DNA of 64,000 nt from positions 152,406,845 through 152,470,844 of the forward strand of contig JALGPY010000002.1 in assembly GCA_023055425.1 (NCBI GenBank), given 5' to 3'. Source of the stretch: Linanthus parryae (taxonomy: Eukaryota > Streptophyta > Magnoliopsida > Ericales > Polemoniaceae). Positions within the stretch are counted from its first letter, which is position 1. Every line of letters begins with the position of its first letter. Position numbers and translations under genes: made by a program. The notes under the pieces are model-generated. The model saw only the letters and a program-made list of their open reading frames with translations, did not search any database and had not been told where the DNA came from. This document shows, piece after piece, positions 46,245 to 56,814 of the stretch.

Positions 46245-47740
46245 TTAAAGTTTGTAATGTTGACTAAATACAGGACCAAAATACACTAGAAGGGGGGGGG
46301 GCGGTTGAATAGCGTATGGAAACTTTTTATTAAACACAAATTTTAACTAAGTAAATATGTGAGAAACTCAAATCTCAAGGCCTTGAGATTTTAGAAAACT
46401 AGTCATAAACTTTCTAAGGCAAAACAGAAAGCTTCAAGGCCTTGAACTACCACCATTTCTGAACAGTTCATAAACCCTAGTTTGATTTGAGTTGCTTGCA
46501 ACAGAAAATAACAAAACTGCGAAGTAAAGAACACAAGGCAATTTACAGAGTTCAGTCCCAATGGACCTAATATCTTCCTGAGGGATCTAATCCAACCAGG
46601 ATTGGGCTAACACTTCTTATTACTCACACAGAAACAGCCCTATATCTCCAAGCCTAAGTGAATTACCTTACACCTATACAACTTGTGGTTCCAAACCTAT
46701 CAAGTACCAGCTACTAACTGTTGAGCTAACAAGAACCTCATGTTGTTAACTTGAACAACCAACCACTAGGTTTTGTGAGGTTTTAGATATAGAAAAGATA
46801 AGCAGATTACAAAACAGAAGAAGAACACAGTAGAGAAATAAGCTTGTGAAGGCCTGGATGTGTTGTTCAGGAAACTAGAATGATTGATCTTCTGAAAGCT
46901 GTAATTGAAGCCTGAATGTATGTGTGTTTCAATGTTTGGCTTCCACAAATTTTCTATACCTCTCTCAGTTCTCTTTAAGCTTCTGTATCTTTCAAAATTC
47001 AAACCAGTCTTTTATCCACTCTTTGCAACTGAATGAGAGATTTTATGATCTCAGTTCCTGCAAATCCTCATTCTTTCTAACTGCAATTTTGAAACAGCTT
47101 TGAGTAGATATCCGCTGGAGTTTGTTGAGATTTCACTTGCACGTTTAACAAACCTGCAACAATGTTAAAACACAGCAACAACAAAATCCTGAAATATAAA
47201 AGCACTAAGTCTGTTTGGATTTCCAGTTTCTGAATAAAAACTGGATGAGTGAATAAAAAAATAGTCTGATTAACTTCTGAAACATATAACTCATGATAAA
47301 CTAGTTTAAGACCTTTAGAAGTCATTAAACAATCAAAATAATAAAGATCAAACCCTGCAAGAAAGAATCAAATGAGTTTTGTAAAACTGTCAGCAGCTCA
47401 AGGAACATCTCAATGCCTTGAGGCTCTGAACATGCTTCCCAGTCTTTCAATGTTGAGACCAGAAATCTTTAAATCTCTCTGATGAGGATGTCTGCAAATA
47501 TGTTAGATGTATAAAGAATATATAAAATATATATTTGCACGAAATCTCTGATCTTAAACATCAGATATACAACCTGCAACACAATATTATTAGACATACA
47601 GTATAATAAAGCAACTCTAAAAGCTTTGAAGCTCTGATCAGTATCTCAAGCCCTTGGAGCCTCAGAAATACTTTGTCTTTGTCTTTCATCACTCAAAACA
47701 GTTACTTCTCAAAATACACTTAGAATTATTTGAGTCAAAA
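46245..47740 (-). repeat. E3 5' LTR
   Basis: 1496 bp, partner of 37203-38575. It has about 110 bp extra near 47205-47315. The hairpin is at 46281-46317 and the extended palindrome at 46370-46391, with another core at 46434-46445. The outer end is decayed to GAGTCAAAA. Confidence 0.92.
46370..46391. repeat. 22-bp perfect palindrome in E3 5' LTR
   Basis: Identical in sequence and LTR position to 37321-37342, so unchanged in both LTRs although the LTRs differ elsewhere. Confidence 0.93.
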
Positions 47741-48235
47741 AAGGTGATCAATAGATAATTCTTAGTTAATCAGTTAGCTAGAGCAGGTACTAGATATGCT
47801 AGAGAGAACCACGAGCTGTAACAGAGTAAGGCATTTCTCTGTGCTTGAGATCTAGAGCTTAGCTTTTGATTAATAAGAATTGTGTTTAAAATCCTGCAGG
47901 GAGAAGATCCCAGACGTAGAGACGTAGGTCCAAGTGGACTAAACTCTATAAATCACTTTTCTCTTGCATTTACTGTTCATTTACATACCTAGTTTTTACA
48001 GGATTCAAACTAGTCTGTTTTCAAGGTTTTGAAACTCTTTTCAAGGCCTTGAAATAGAAATGTCTGTTTTATTTCAAACTGTATTTCATTCCAAAGGCTT
48101 GAAATTGTTTTCAAGGCCTTGAATTGCATAGAAACTCTTCTCCTCCACAAGTTTGAAAAAAGTTGGTATACTCTATTCAACCCCCCTCCTTCTTGATTAT
48201 TTGTGCTGCATATCTATCTGCATACTCCCCTTTCA
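47741..48235 (+). repeat. E2 3' LTR, last segment
   Basis: Starts with the E3 TSD AAGGT and matches 26952-27443. It has two exact palindromes (48039-48054, 48109-48123) and ends CCCCTTTCA. G gag resumes immediately. Confidence 0.87.
48039..48054. repeat. 16-bp palindrome in E2 3' LTR
   Basis: TTTCAAGGCCTTGAAA. The corresponding 5' LTR site (about 27245) has diverged to AAGACCTTGAAA. Confidence 0.9.
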
Positions 48236-48724
48236 AGGTGAAATGAAAAGGATGATGAAGATGATGGGTCAGCACATGATGACCATGCAAACTCAATTCA
48301 CTACTGTTACAGCTTCACTTAGGGAGGCTCAAGCTAAAATCGCAGATCTGAATAAACAGCTTGAACACAAAGCAATGCAACATCTCCTTAATGCATCAGA
48401 AGAACAAGCTCAAACTATCACCACTCGCAGTGGCACCACACTGACTGATTCTTCCTACCTGAGTCATGCCATAGCTGAAGCATCAAAGGAAAAGGAGCAT
48501 GAAGTCTTCGATTCTGAGAAGACTCCTGTCATGGTCCACCAATCATAGGGAATGACTCAGCCTGCTGAGATCATTGATGAGGTAACCCCACCACTTTATT
48601 TTTCCAAAGATTTACCATACCCGTTACGAAGCATGAGGAAGAAAGATGACTCGGAGGAGTTAGGCGATTTTGGTCCATTTTCTCCAAACTATATATAAAT
48701 ATCCCGCTTATTGAGGCAGTCTAT
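48236..48724 (+). pseudogene. G gag, C-terminal part
   Basis: Continues the gag cut at 26178: GEMKRMMKMMGQHMMTMQTQ, then TASLREAQAKIADLNKQLEH (coiled coil) and QAQTITTRSGTTL, a motif region common before the protease in Athila-like elements. The frame stops at 48548. The following DNA (PPLYFSKDLPYP-like residues) reaches the protease with stops. Confidence 0.78.
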
Positions 48725-49417
48725 ATGATTCCTAAATATGCGAAGTTCATGAAGGATGCAATGTTGGGGAAGAAGGCAGCAGATGACTTCAAGACTGTAG
48801 ATTTGACTAAACAAGTTAGATCATGTATGTTGCATGGGTTACCTCAGAAACAGAACGATCCATGTAGCTTTGTGATAGAGGCTAGACTAGGTAGAGCGTA
48901 CACCGGACAGGCCTTGTGTGACTTGGGGGCTAGTGTCAATCTGATGCCACTCTCGGTATTTCAAAAGTTAGGTGTTGGGGCGCGATCCACCTGGATCAAT
49001 TTGGAATTTGAAGATAAGTCATCAAAGAAAGCCTATGGGGTAGTTGAACATGTTTTGGTGAAGGTTGGAAGTCTCATCATCTCAGCTGATTTTCTCATTT
49101 TAGATATGCCGCCAGGAGACGTTCCGATTATGCCGGGTAGGCCCTTCTCCGCTACTGCTCGGACATTAATAGATGTTGAGAATGGAGAGTTGATCATGAG
49201 GATCAACGATGCACACCATACTTTCAAGTTTTTCAATCCTACTCTCCAACAAGCTCAGGGGCAGTCAGCAGTTCTACATGTCGTGCATGGAGTGCACCAA
49301 ATTCCTAACGTGACAAAGGAGGATCGACCTGATCCTAACTTAAAGCACAAGGTTGTTTGGAAAATGTTGCAGAGACCAAAGGAGGATTGGGCACGTCGTG
49401 CCAAGCCACCTTTCTAG
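48725..49417 (+). CDS. G protease (Athila-type retropepsin), open reading frame
   Basis: 230 open residues. The aspartic protease active site is ALCDLGASVNLMPLSVFQKL, with the D-L-G-A-S form usual in Athila-like elements. The flap/second motif region PIMPGRPFSATARTLIDVE and GELIMRINDAHHTFKFF follow. The N-terminal IPKYAKFMKDAMLGKKA is the usual linker. In a full element RT would follow, but here the frame ends and non-coding DNA begins. The first Met is probably internal to a gag-protease fusion. It is one of the few frames in the window without lesions over a whole domain. Confidence 0.87.
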   Translation: MIPKYAKFMKDAMLGKKAADDFKTVDLTKQVRSCMLHGLPQKQNDPCSFVIEARLGRAYTGQALCDLGASVNLMPLSVFQKLGVGARSTWINLEFEDKSSKKAYGVVEHVLVKVGSLIISADFLILDMPPGDVPIMPGRPFSATARTLIDVENGELIMRINDAHHTFKFFNPTLQQAQGQSAVLHVVHGVHQIPNVTKEDRPDPNLKHKVVWKMLQRPKEDWARRAKPPF

Positions 49418-52095
49418 GTTGAAGAGGTAACTGGGTCAGGCCGTCGACTTTAAATTACGAGCGCTGCTTGGGAGGCAACCCAATGTCGAGTAGCATATTT
49501 TTCATTTTATTTTCGTATTTAGTTCTCCATACTTGATTGTGAGGGGTTAGAGAGAGTGGTTTTAATATTTCCTATGAGTGTGCAGGACAGAGGTACCGAA
49601 GACCCCTCAGGATTCCCCTTCTTGATGCGTGTACACGACGTGCACGCAAAACGAGGAACAACGAGCTCATTTGAAGAAATATGCATGGTAGAGAAGTTAC
49701 TCGAGCTCGAGGAGTAGCTAATTATTCGTGAGGAACATGGTAGCAAGTTGGAGTATCGGATTTGCACGGATCAGAATTCGGAGTGGAGAATATGGTTCAA
49801 GAGCTTAGGAGGCGATATTCATGCATATGAGAGCGGATTTTAGAAGAAACGGGAAATTCCTCGGAGTTTTAGAATTTTATAGTCAAAAATGGATTCCTCA
49901 TTGAACATGGATTCCATCGGTGCAAGAATCACGCAAAACGGATGAAAATGTTAGAGAAAAAACAAAATGGGGGAAATCCAAGGCATTTCGGGCCAAAATG
50001 AAATCACTTTGGGCCGAAATAGCCCTCGTTTCGATCTGAAATTAAAATGGCCAGCTGTTTTGAGATTTCAAAACCATTTCGGGCTTAAATGCCCCTCATT
50101 TCGGGCCGAAATTGTCGGGGCTGCTCTTTAATGGGGGGCATTCTTGACATTTTGGGGGTTGTATATAAACCAGAAATCAGGTTTCTAACCCTCCCCACTT
50201 CATTTTCGGATAAAAAACCCCTTTATTCATCTTCTTCCTCTCAAAACCTAAGGAAAAACAGCACACCCAAAACCCAAAACCCAAAACTCGTCTGAATTGA
50301 GAGATTTTTGTTGGGTTTTGCTCCTTGCATGCCCAACTAAAATATTAATTCTTGGGTTTTTGAGAGATAGTAAACGGTTTGAGTGTGGGGGAAAACAACG
50401 AGGAAGAGCTCCAAGAACACAAAATCTTCCTATTCGTCAACTTGGAGTAGGATTTGACCTTAGCTCAAGAAGAGTGTTTGGACGGGGACATTGAGGAGCA
50501 CAAGGAGGTAATCTTGCCTCAACTTGATTTGATTTTTGAAAAATTGGTCCACCAATTTGGTTTTTTCTTGACCAATTTTTGCGAAACCGGTCCCGTAAGA
50601 ACGGTACTCCGGGACCGTAGGTACCGTACTCTATATCTCGCTTTAAATTCTAGCTTAGGCACTTCGAGGACTTAAATCTCTCGCGAATTATTACTTGCTC
50701 TTTACTTGTACCCTGGGTTACTTTGGGTAGTCACTCTAGACCTACCGGCCCTGCACTTAGGTAGCCGAGCCCTCTTGATTTCATTTTATCTTTCGTTTAG
50801 GACAACGAACCGCTCAAGTGTGAGGGGTGGGGGCTATGTCTACCTTTGCTAGCCTGTCTTGTATTGCATCACCTTGTTACATGTAGTTGTGTAGTTTATG
50901 CATGTGTTTGCACAATTACTTTATTGAGTCCCCCTACCTATGTTGTGTGGATAGTCGAGTTGGCCAGTTTCATATAAAGTTAGGGAAAAATTGAAAAAAA
51001 TTGAAAGCTGAAAAAAATATATACCAAAAAAAATGAGTTAAGGACAATTGATGAAGCTTGAAACCGAAGAGAGTTCAGTGAAAGAGTCTCTTAGAATAGG
51101 AAGCACCATAGTAGGATGACTTCAGTTCTTAGTATCTTGCACACCTGTTTCATGAAAGGAAGTCCTGGGTATTCAGGGAATGTGGAAAAAAGATGAGGGC
51201 ATACCTTTAGTTCCTTTATTTTCCTAGGAGGATTTAGTCCTAAGGAGTTGAAAAGTTTTGTTTTCGAGTGGAAAGTTGTGGCCTCCTGAAATCTGGGGTG
51301 GACCTTCGTGTAGAGTCGGTTCAGTGCAGTACACTACTTTAACCTAAGTGAAGTTAGGGAGTGTACACCACCCTCCCTTAAGGCGGTTTCAAGAGCTAAC
51401 CGAAAAATCCCACGCTTAGTAGCTCTAAATGCACGGTTGAAAAGATTAAAAGAGAATGAAAAACAAAATGAATCAAAATCTTCTCGTGGACTAGATACGG
51501 TGAACAACCCAATGTGCCTCCGTTTACGCGGGTAATTCGGATTCAATCCAATTCGAGCGTCTAAGGAAAATTAAAGTCAAGCCGTAGTATACGGAGTTGT
51601 GTCTCCCATAACTGGGACAATTTGTATTCAAATGCAATAACGGCTAAGAGGGTCTGAAAACCTCAAATGACTTGGCGACGAAACACTACTGTAGGATTGA
51701 GGATGCCTAAACCCTCTGAGCTTAAGGACGTTCCTGAGTCTTGGATTGTTTATGGTGGATTTTTGGGGAACGCTTAATGAGCTTGTGTGTAAGATCGTTT
51801 TTGCTCTCAATTTCTTGCTATCGGTTGTGAAATTTCGAAAGAGACTTGTGAGAGCTTGATGATTTTTTTTAGTTAAAAAGAGGTTGCCCGATCTCTAAAG
51901 AAAAAAAAAAAAAAAGGTATGTTGTTTCAATATTTGCATTGTTTGATAATCGAGTTGCATTGTATAAAGCATGTAGATTGCATAGTCATGTGTTTTAGTG
52001 TTTGTATCGCATGGCTAGTAGGAGTAGATGCAAATCGTTGGGAGTGTGAAGCAAGTTATAGCTCGGGACGAGCAAGAAGGTAGTGTGGGGGAATT
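49418..52095 (+). other. G 3' non-coding region and PPT
   Basis: 2.7 kb with no RT, RNase H or integrase motif in any frame. It contains GCTGCTTGGGAGGCAACCCA at 49464-49483, a sequence I associate with Athila-like elements; a cluster of TTTCGGGCC/GGGCCGAAAT motifs at 49975-50120; purine-rich runs near 50816-50835; an A17-18 run at about 51899; and the PPT at 52084-52095 adjoining the LTR. Short ORFs here are not supported. Confidence 0.75.
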
Positions 52096-53684
52096 TGATA
52101 GCGCCTTTTAGGAGATATCTACTTCCTTCATTTTTACACATTATCACGAGTTATTTGAGCCTAATATTAGAGAATATGAGTCGTTCTATCACTTGTTGCT
52201 CTTCATGCGCTATATTGTTAGTCCGGGCGTTTCTATGCATATTTCATTGTTATTTGTAAAATGTAATCGCTTGGTATGTTTGTTCATGTTGTATTGTCAG
52301 GAACGGATGCTAATCGGTTGACAGGAGGCATGGAAAAAACTTCGAAAAAATGGGAGCTCAAGTGGAGCGAAGAGAAGAGAAGTTGGAGGAGCTAGAATGA
52401 CCAGTCTTCACTAATCTGATTATATCTTAAGTTATTCAATTAATTTTTGAGTGAGACATGTTCCAACTGAAAGTAGACTCAAATAGCTTTCCAAAGATTG
52501 GTCAAGTAACTTAATCGGAGTCCGGATGAGAGAGTAATGGCCCGCGCAAGATCAGCTTACAATTCTGTCCGAGAATGACAAACTGGAGGGGCTGAAGTGC
52601 AATTTCGGCCAAAGTATATTAAAAACTCGCCCCCAACTGGTAAAAACGGGATAGAAGACCTAGAGGGATTCATTTATGCTCAGGAGATGCAAGGAAGAAA
52701 GAGGAGATGAAGACTTCACAACTGGAGATCCTTGTTTGATGCCTTCTTCTCTTCTCTTAATCAAATTCATGGAGAAACTCTTTGCTATTGTTTATCGTAT
52801 GATGAGTAGCTAAACTTTCATAGCTAGACATGTCATATGAGAACCCATGGAGGAACTCTTTGCTATTGTTTTTCGGATTGAATCTAATTTCATGCCTTTA
52901 TGATTTCTTCTATTGAATAAGTTTTAGTTTCTTGATTCCATTAGCAATCCTAGTCTATTGACACGACTAGGAGATGCACTAATAATCATGAGCTAGGTTT
53001 TTGTTCATTAGATGACTCATGCTTAATTTTTAGTGCGTTGAAACTAATTTTTCATGTACTATGTAGTTAGTGAGTGCACGAAAGTGACTTTAACTAGCTA
53101 GGGTGATATGAACATCAATCCTAACTATTGAGACCGAAAGGACAAGTGTTAGGATTGGCCATGTGGGCAGACTCAGTAGGATCATTCAGTTGTTCTGTGA
53201 AACAGTGGACCGATAGGACCCGTTAGTATATCAGTAGAGAACCAGCTAGAACAGACCGGTAGAAAAAGGTGGACTGAAAGGAGGCTAGGTGAACCGTGAT
53301 ATAAAAAGACCTAAGACCGAGTGGAGATTGTCGGTGCTAGTACCCGGCTTAGTTAGACCGAATTAACGTGTTTTTCAGATTATCCGGAAATCGTTTATAG
53401 CCCTAGATGGTCTACAAGATTGCCTAGTTTTTCCGTTAACTAGTTAAGACTTCTTCTTAATTCACTTTTGTACTATTTCAGTTATTACGTACAGCCACTT
53501 GTTTGGGGGTTGGAACCTCACAATTCTCAACAATTTTTGTCGGTTACTTAGTAAACTCAATTAGTTTGCTAATTATAACTTGTTACGAACTTGTCCTTGT
53601 GGGATTCGACAACCCCAGTATTGAAGATACTAACACTTTAATACTCAGCCATGCACTTGTGTACACACATAAGAATACGTGTCA
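52096..53684 (+). repeat. G 3' LTR
   Basis: 1589 bp, TGATAGCGCC... to ...ACGTGTCA, followed by TSD ACTAT (53685-53689). About 110 bp near 53205-53335 are absent from the solo copy at 21479-22948 but represented in the copy at 35416-37071. Confidence 0.92.
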
Positions 53685-53689
53685 ACTAT

Positions 53690-54572
53690 CAAAATAAATG
53701 GAGCAACATTTGTCCTTTATTGTGATAGAAAAACATTTCTTGTCCAAACAAGAAATATAAATAATGTTCCTACTCATAGCAGGCACATAAAAACAATTGT
53801 CTAATTCTAGAAAAAGTCTTGAAGTTAAATATAACTCATAAATGCCTACGCCTAATGCGGAAACTCTTGCTCCATTCCCTACGCGCAAGTCTATATCCCC
53901 TTTAGCCAGTCTTGTACTTCTCTTTAGATCCTGCACATTTCGAGAAATGTGAGATCCCTATCCAGTATCCAATAACCAAGATGAAAAGATAAATAGATTG
54001 TCATCTATAATAAAAATACCTGGTGGTGGGGGAATATTCCAAGTCTTTTATCTTCCAGATATTTTGGGTAGTTCCTCTTCCATTGGCTTGTCTGACTACA
54101 ATAGTGGCATGTGCCCTTAGAGACGCCACCAGCAGGCTTTAAGACAGCTTCATTGCGTTTTGCATCTGCCTTGCTTTTCCTTTGGTAGGTAGAAGAAACT
54201 CTTTTGCTTTTCCCTTCATTGACCATCAATATGGCATTGCGTTTGGCTTTATTAATGCCCTTTATAGCGGTCCTCAACATATTGAGCAGGTCTGGAATAG
54301 TTTTGTTGATCTCATTCATATTGTAGTTCACGATGAGTTGACAATAACTGTCCGGAAACGATTGTAGGATGAAATTAGTGGACAATTCTTGGACGAATTG
54401 GAAGCCTAAACTATTGAGATTATCCATGTATTTGATCATGCAGAGTACATGAGGCCGACGGGGGTACCATCTGACAGATTTCACTTGAACAGTGCTTTAG
54501 ATACTTCATACCGCTCATCCCTTGCTTGCTCTTGGAAGAGCTGTTTTAAAATGTATGATCATATCATACGAC
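53690..54572 (-). pseudogene. T2 protease and gag C-terminus, right duplicate
   Basis: Near-duplicate of 22954-23819. Gag reads SFPDSYCQLIVNYNMNEINK and KSKADAKRNEAVLKPAGGVS, with a knuckle CHYCSQTSQWKRNYPKYL that has lost both the His and the last Cys. The protease/pre-integrase side reads MQDLKRSTRLAKGDIDLRVG and FLELDNCFYVPAMSRNIIYI. Diverged from the left copy by scattered substitutions and small indels. Confidence 0.85.
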
Positions 54573-56013
54573 TGCAGGTTTTTGACACAGATTACGCAGC
54601 AGATTAACAAAAAATCTAATTCCGCTCAATACCCTCCGAGGATCATAAGTCTAGAATTCATAACGATGGTAAAGGATGAGAACATCAAGTACCTTAGCTT
54701 GTCTCCTTGATGACTTTACATGAAATAGTTGTCATGTCTCTATGCAAATTCCACTTCTGGGATTGATCCCGGATCCTTCACACCTTTTTTCTAGCTAGGG
54801 AAGGAGGATGAAGAATAAGATCACGCAAAACGAGACAAAAAGAGACCACGTCTCTTTGGCCGACGACGAGGAGAAGGTGGACGGGGTCAGGTTTGGCCCT
54901 TGTTGGCTCTCTCCTTGCTTTTCTCTCTCTCGCTCTATCTCTCTCTCTCTCTCTCTCGTGTGATAAAAATTATGACACTTATGAGAAAACAAGCTAGGAG
55001 TGTTCTTTATATAGTCTAACAACTCCTTGTTAACTACATATTAGCCCCTTTCCTAATCATTTCCATACACAGATTAGTCCACCTTGCAAATTAGTCCCAC
55101 TAAGTTTCAAAGTGGTTGAGTATTGATCCTTCTTTTCAATTAATCATATTAATTTATTCCCAAGTCCGGTCTAATCCATAAGGAGTGTGACCGCATACGT
55201 TTCTACATAGTTCGTATTAACCATTACTAACATAGAGCGACCTCTAGCAAGACAACTACGCCGCCCAACTAATAGAAATAGTTAGTAATCCGACTAACCT
55301 TGTGACCAATGTTATCGTATTGTATTATCCCTTTGTCTCTATATCCCGATTGGACTCGAGACTTACAATTCACAATCATATATCCGATCCATAGTTTCTC
55401 AATCCTGGGAATTGTCTTATCCATGCAGATAACATCAATATCCTATATTGATTTATCTAGAGTCTCGCCAGAAACTCTATAAGCACTGCCCCTCGAGTGG
55501 CCGCAGATATTTTCTCCCATTATGTGGGAGGGACAAACCTAATCTACAGCACTACCATCTCTAAGCTTGCTTCCTATAATGCCCGATAACTACCTTTATA
55601 GTTACCCGGTTAAGGCGCAACGTTTGATAATATCAAAGCATGATATTTCACAACTAGAGTATCTAGTGACTTCAAGTCTAAGGACCACAATACCATTGTC
55701 ACTACGAAGAGCACTTGTGACTTTACATAACATGTATTTAGCCTTCTCGTTGTGGGTCAATGCAGTATGCCATTACCCCTAATGCATACCCATGTGCTAG
55801 ACTTGATATCTCCATATCAATCTACCCACATACTATTCTATAGTTGATCATCCTGTTAATCGATATAATTGACTAGGGATATTTAAGATGAACAACATAT
55901 TGTGATCTAAGGACTTCATTATATTAAATATCTCCATAAATAATATAATGATTATTCTAGCCAAAATAATGTTCATACTAAATAAGATTGCCCTTAGGGC
56001 ATTTATTCTAACA
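54573..56013 (-). repeat. Solo LTR of copia family C, right duplicate
   Basis: 1441 bp with flanks ACGAC/ACGCC (probable TSD). Same gag insertion point as 23820-25247, so it was already present before the block was duplicated. A (CT)n tract lies at about 54925-54957. Confidence 0.88.
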
Positions 56014-56580
56014 ACGCCTACATGTTCTCATGTTTCTTATGAAGCTCAGAGGTCATGGTACAAAGCATAAGATAAGTCACATCATTAGAATCATCCACGA
56101 TCTTCTAATGTGCCCTTCTAGCTGTAAGAACATCATCTTCTCCGGGTGCCTCTGGAATAGGATTGTCTAAAATGTACAACTTCTTTTATTGCTTGAGAAC
56201 AATTCTCAACTTTTGTACTAGTCTAGGAAATTGATTCAAGACAGTTTTTCCTTCTCAAGGACAAAACACAGGGATGAAGTCGATTTTTGTTGATTGTTTG
56301 CCACTAGAACTCTACAAAATGAGAAATGTGAAATTTTAATATTTGTGAGCAATTAACGACATTTAACAATGGCTATATTATTAAATATAGCTCCCACTAT
56401 TTTTATTGGATTAATAGCCTCACCATTAATGAAAAAAATATCATATACTTTCTAGTGGGCCAAGATCCATATTTCACCACATCTTGAGCTTGCTTTGGCA
56501 AGTCACCCAAAAGTTAGTTATTTAGGTAGGAACATCCTATGAAACTCTTGGTTAAATTGGGAAATTAACTCCTTATTTAT
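56014..56580 (-). pseudogene. T2 gag N-terminus and start of leader, right duplicate
   Basis: Homologous to B 8800-9370: Gag DNA from TSELQ back to the start-codon region near 56300, then leader with AAATATAGCTCCCAC and GCTTGCTTTGGCAAGTCACCC. No open frame is left. Similarity breaks at about 56580 within ...CTCCTTATTTATGG and resumes at 59122. Confidence 0.75.
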
Positions 56581-56812
56581 GGTCGGCCTTAGTCAAACTA
56601 CATATATAGACAAGGTGTTGAAACGATTCAACATGCAAGAATCAAAGATAGAATTCTTGCCCACGTCGCATGGATTCACCCTTACGAAGGTTGATTTGTC
56701 ATATGTGTTGAGTATGGAAAGCAGATACCAGTCTAATCCGGGTGAGAGTCACTGGATTGCGGTCAAGAATATCCTTAAGTACTTAGGAAGAACTGAGGAA
56801 ATTGGAATTTAA
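56581..56812 (+). pseudogene. Copia RT/RNase H junction fragment, plus strand
   Basis: Encodes SQTTYIDKVLKRFNMQESK, then, after an internal deletion, LSYVLSMESRYQSNPGES and HWIAVKNILKYLGRTEE. This is the T2/B-type end of RT, with about 40 codons missing after TLTK. It has opposite orientation to T2 and sits inside the T2 leader. Confidence 0.82.
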
Positions 56813-56814
56813 AA

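Larger units (their letters stand above)
37203..47740 (-). mobile_element. E3: best-preserved SIRE-like copia element, nested in E2 3' LTR
   Basis: 10.5 kb with a perfect TSD AAGGT (37198-37202, 47741-47745). Minus-strand order: 5' LTR 46245-47740, PBS, gag, protease (active site deleted), integrase (intact core), RT, RNase H, internal PPT, spacer, third ORF, PPT, 3' LTR 37203-38575. Its LTRs and internal palindromes differ from those of E1 and E2, so it is a sister subfamily. Confidence 0.93.
26179..48235 (+). mobile_element. E2: SIRE-like copia retrotransposon nested in G gag
   Basis: Plus strand: 5' LTR 26179-27443, PBS, gag, protease, integrase (core deleted), RT, RNase H, internal PPT, spacer, third ORF, PPT, and a 3' LTR starting at 34739. 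That LTR is itself split by a solo G LTR (35416-37071) and by E3 (37203-47740), and ends at 48235. Internal length is about 7.3 kb. Many stops. Confidence 0.9.
25363..53684 (+). mobile_element. G: gypsy (Athila-like) gag-protease element lacking RT and integrase
   Basis: The internal region is 25363-26178 plus 48236-52095 (split by E2), ending in a PPT (TGTGGGGGAATT) and a 3' LTR at 52096-53684, with TSD ACTAT on the right. The coding content is Gag and an Athila-type protease only. The 2.7 kb from protease to LTR has no pol domain. The 5' LTR and leader were lost in the left-side rearrangement. It looks like a non-autonomous gag-bearing LTR element. Confidence 0.8.

Noticed and set aside
51334..51546. 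Minus-strand ORF in the G 3' region (also 49519-49767, 51628-51810)
   Set aside because: Opposite strand to G, no domain, and chance length for this composition.
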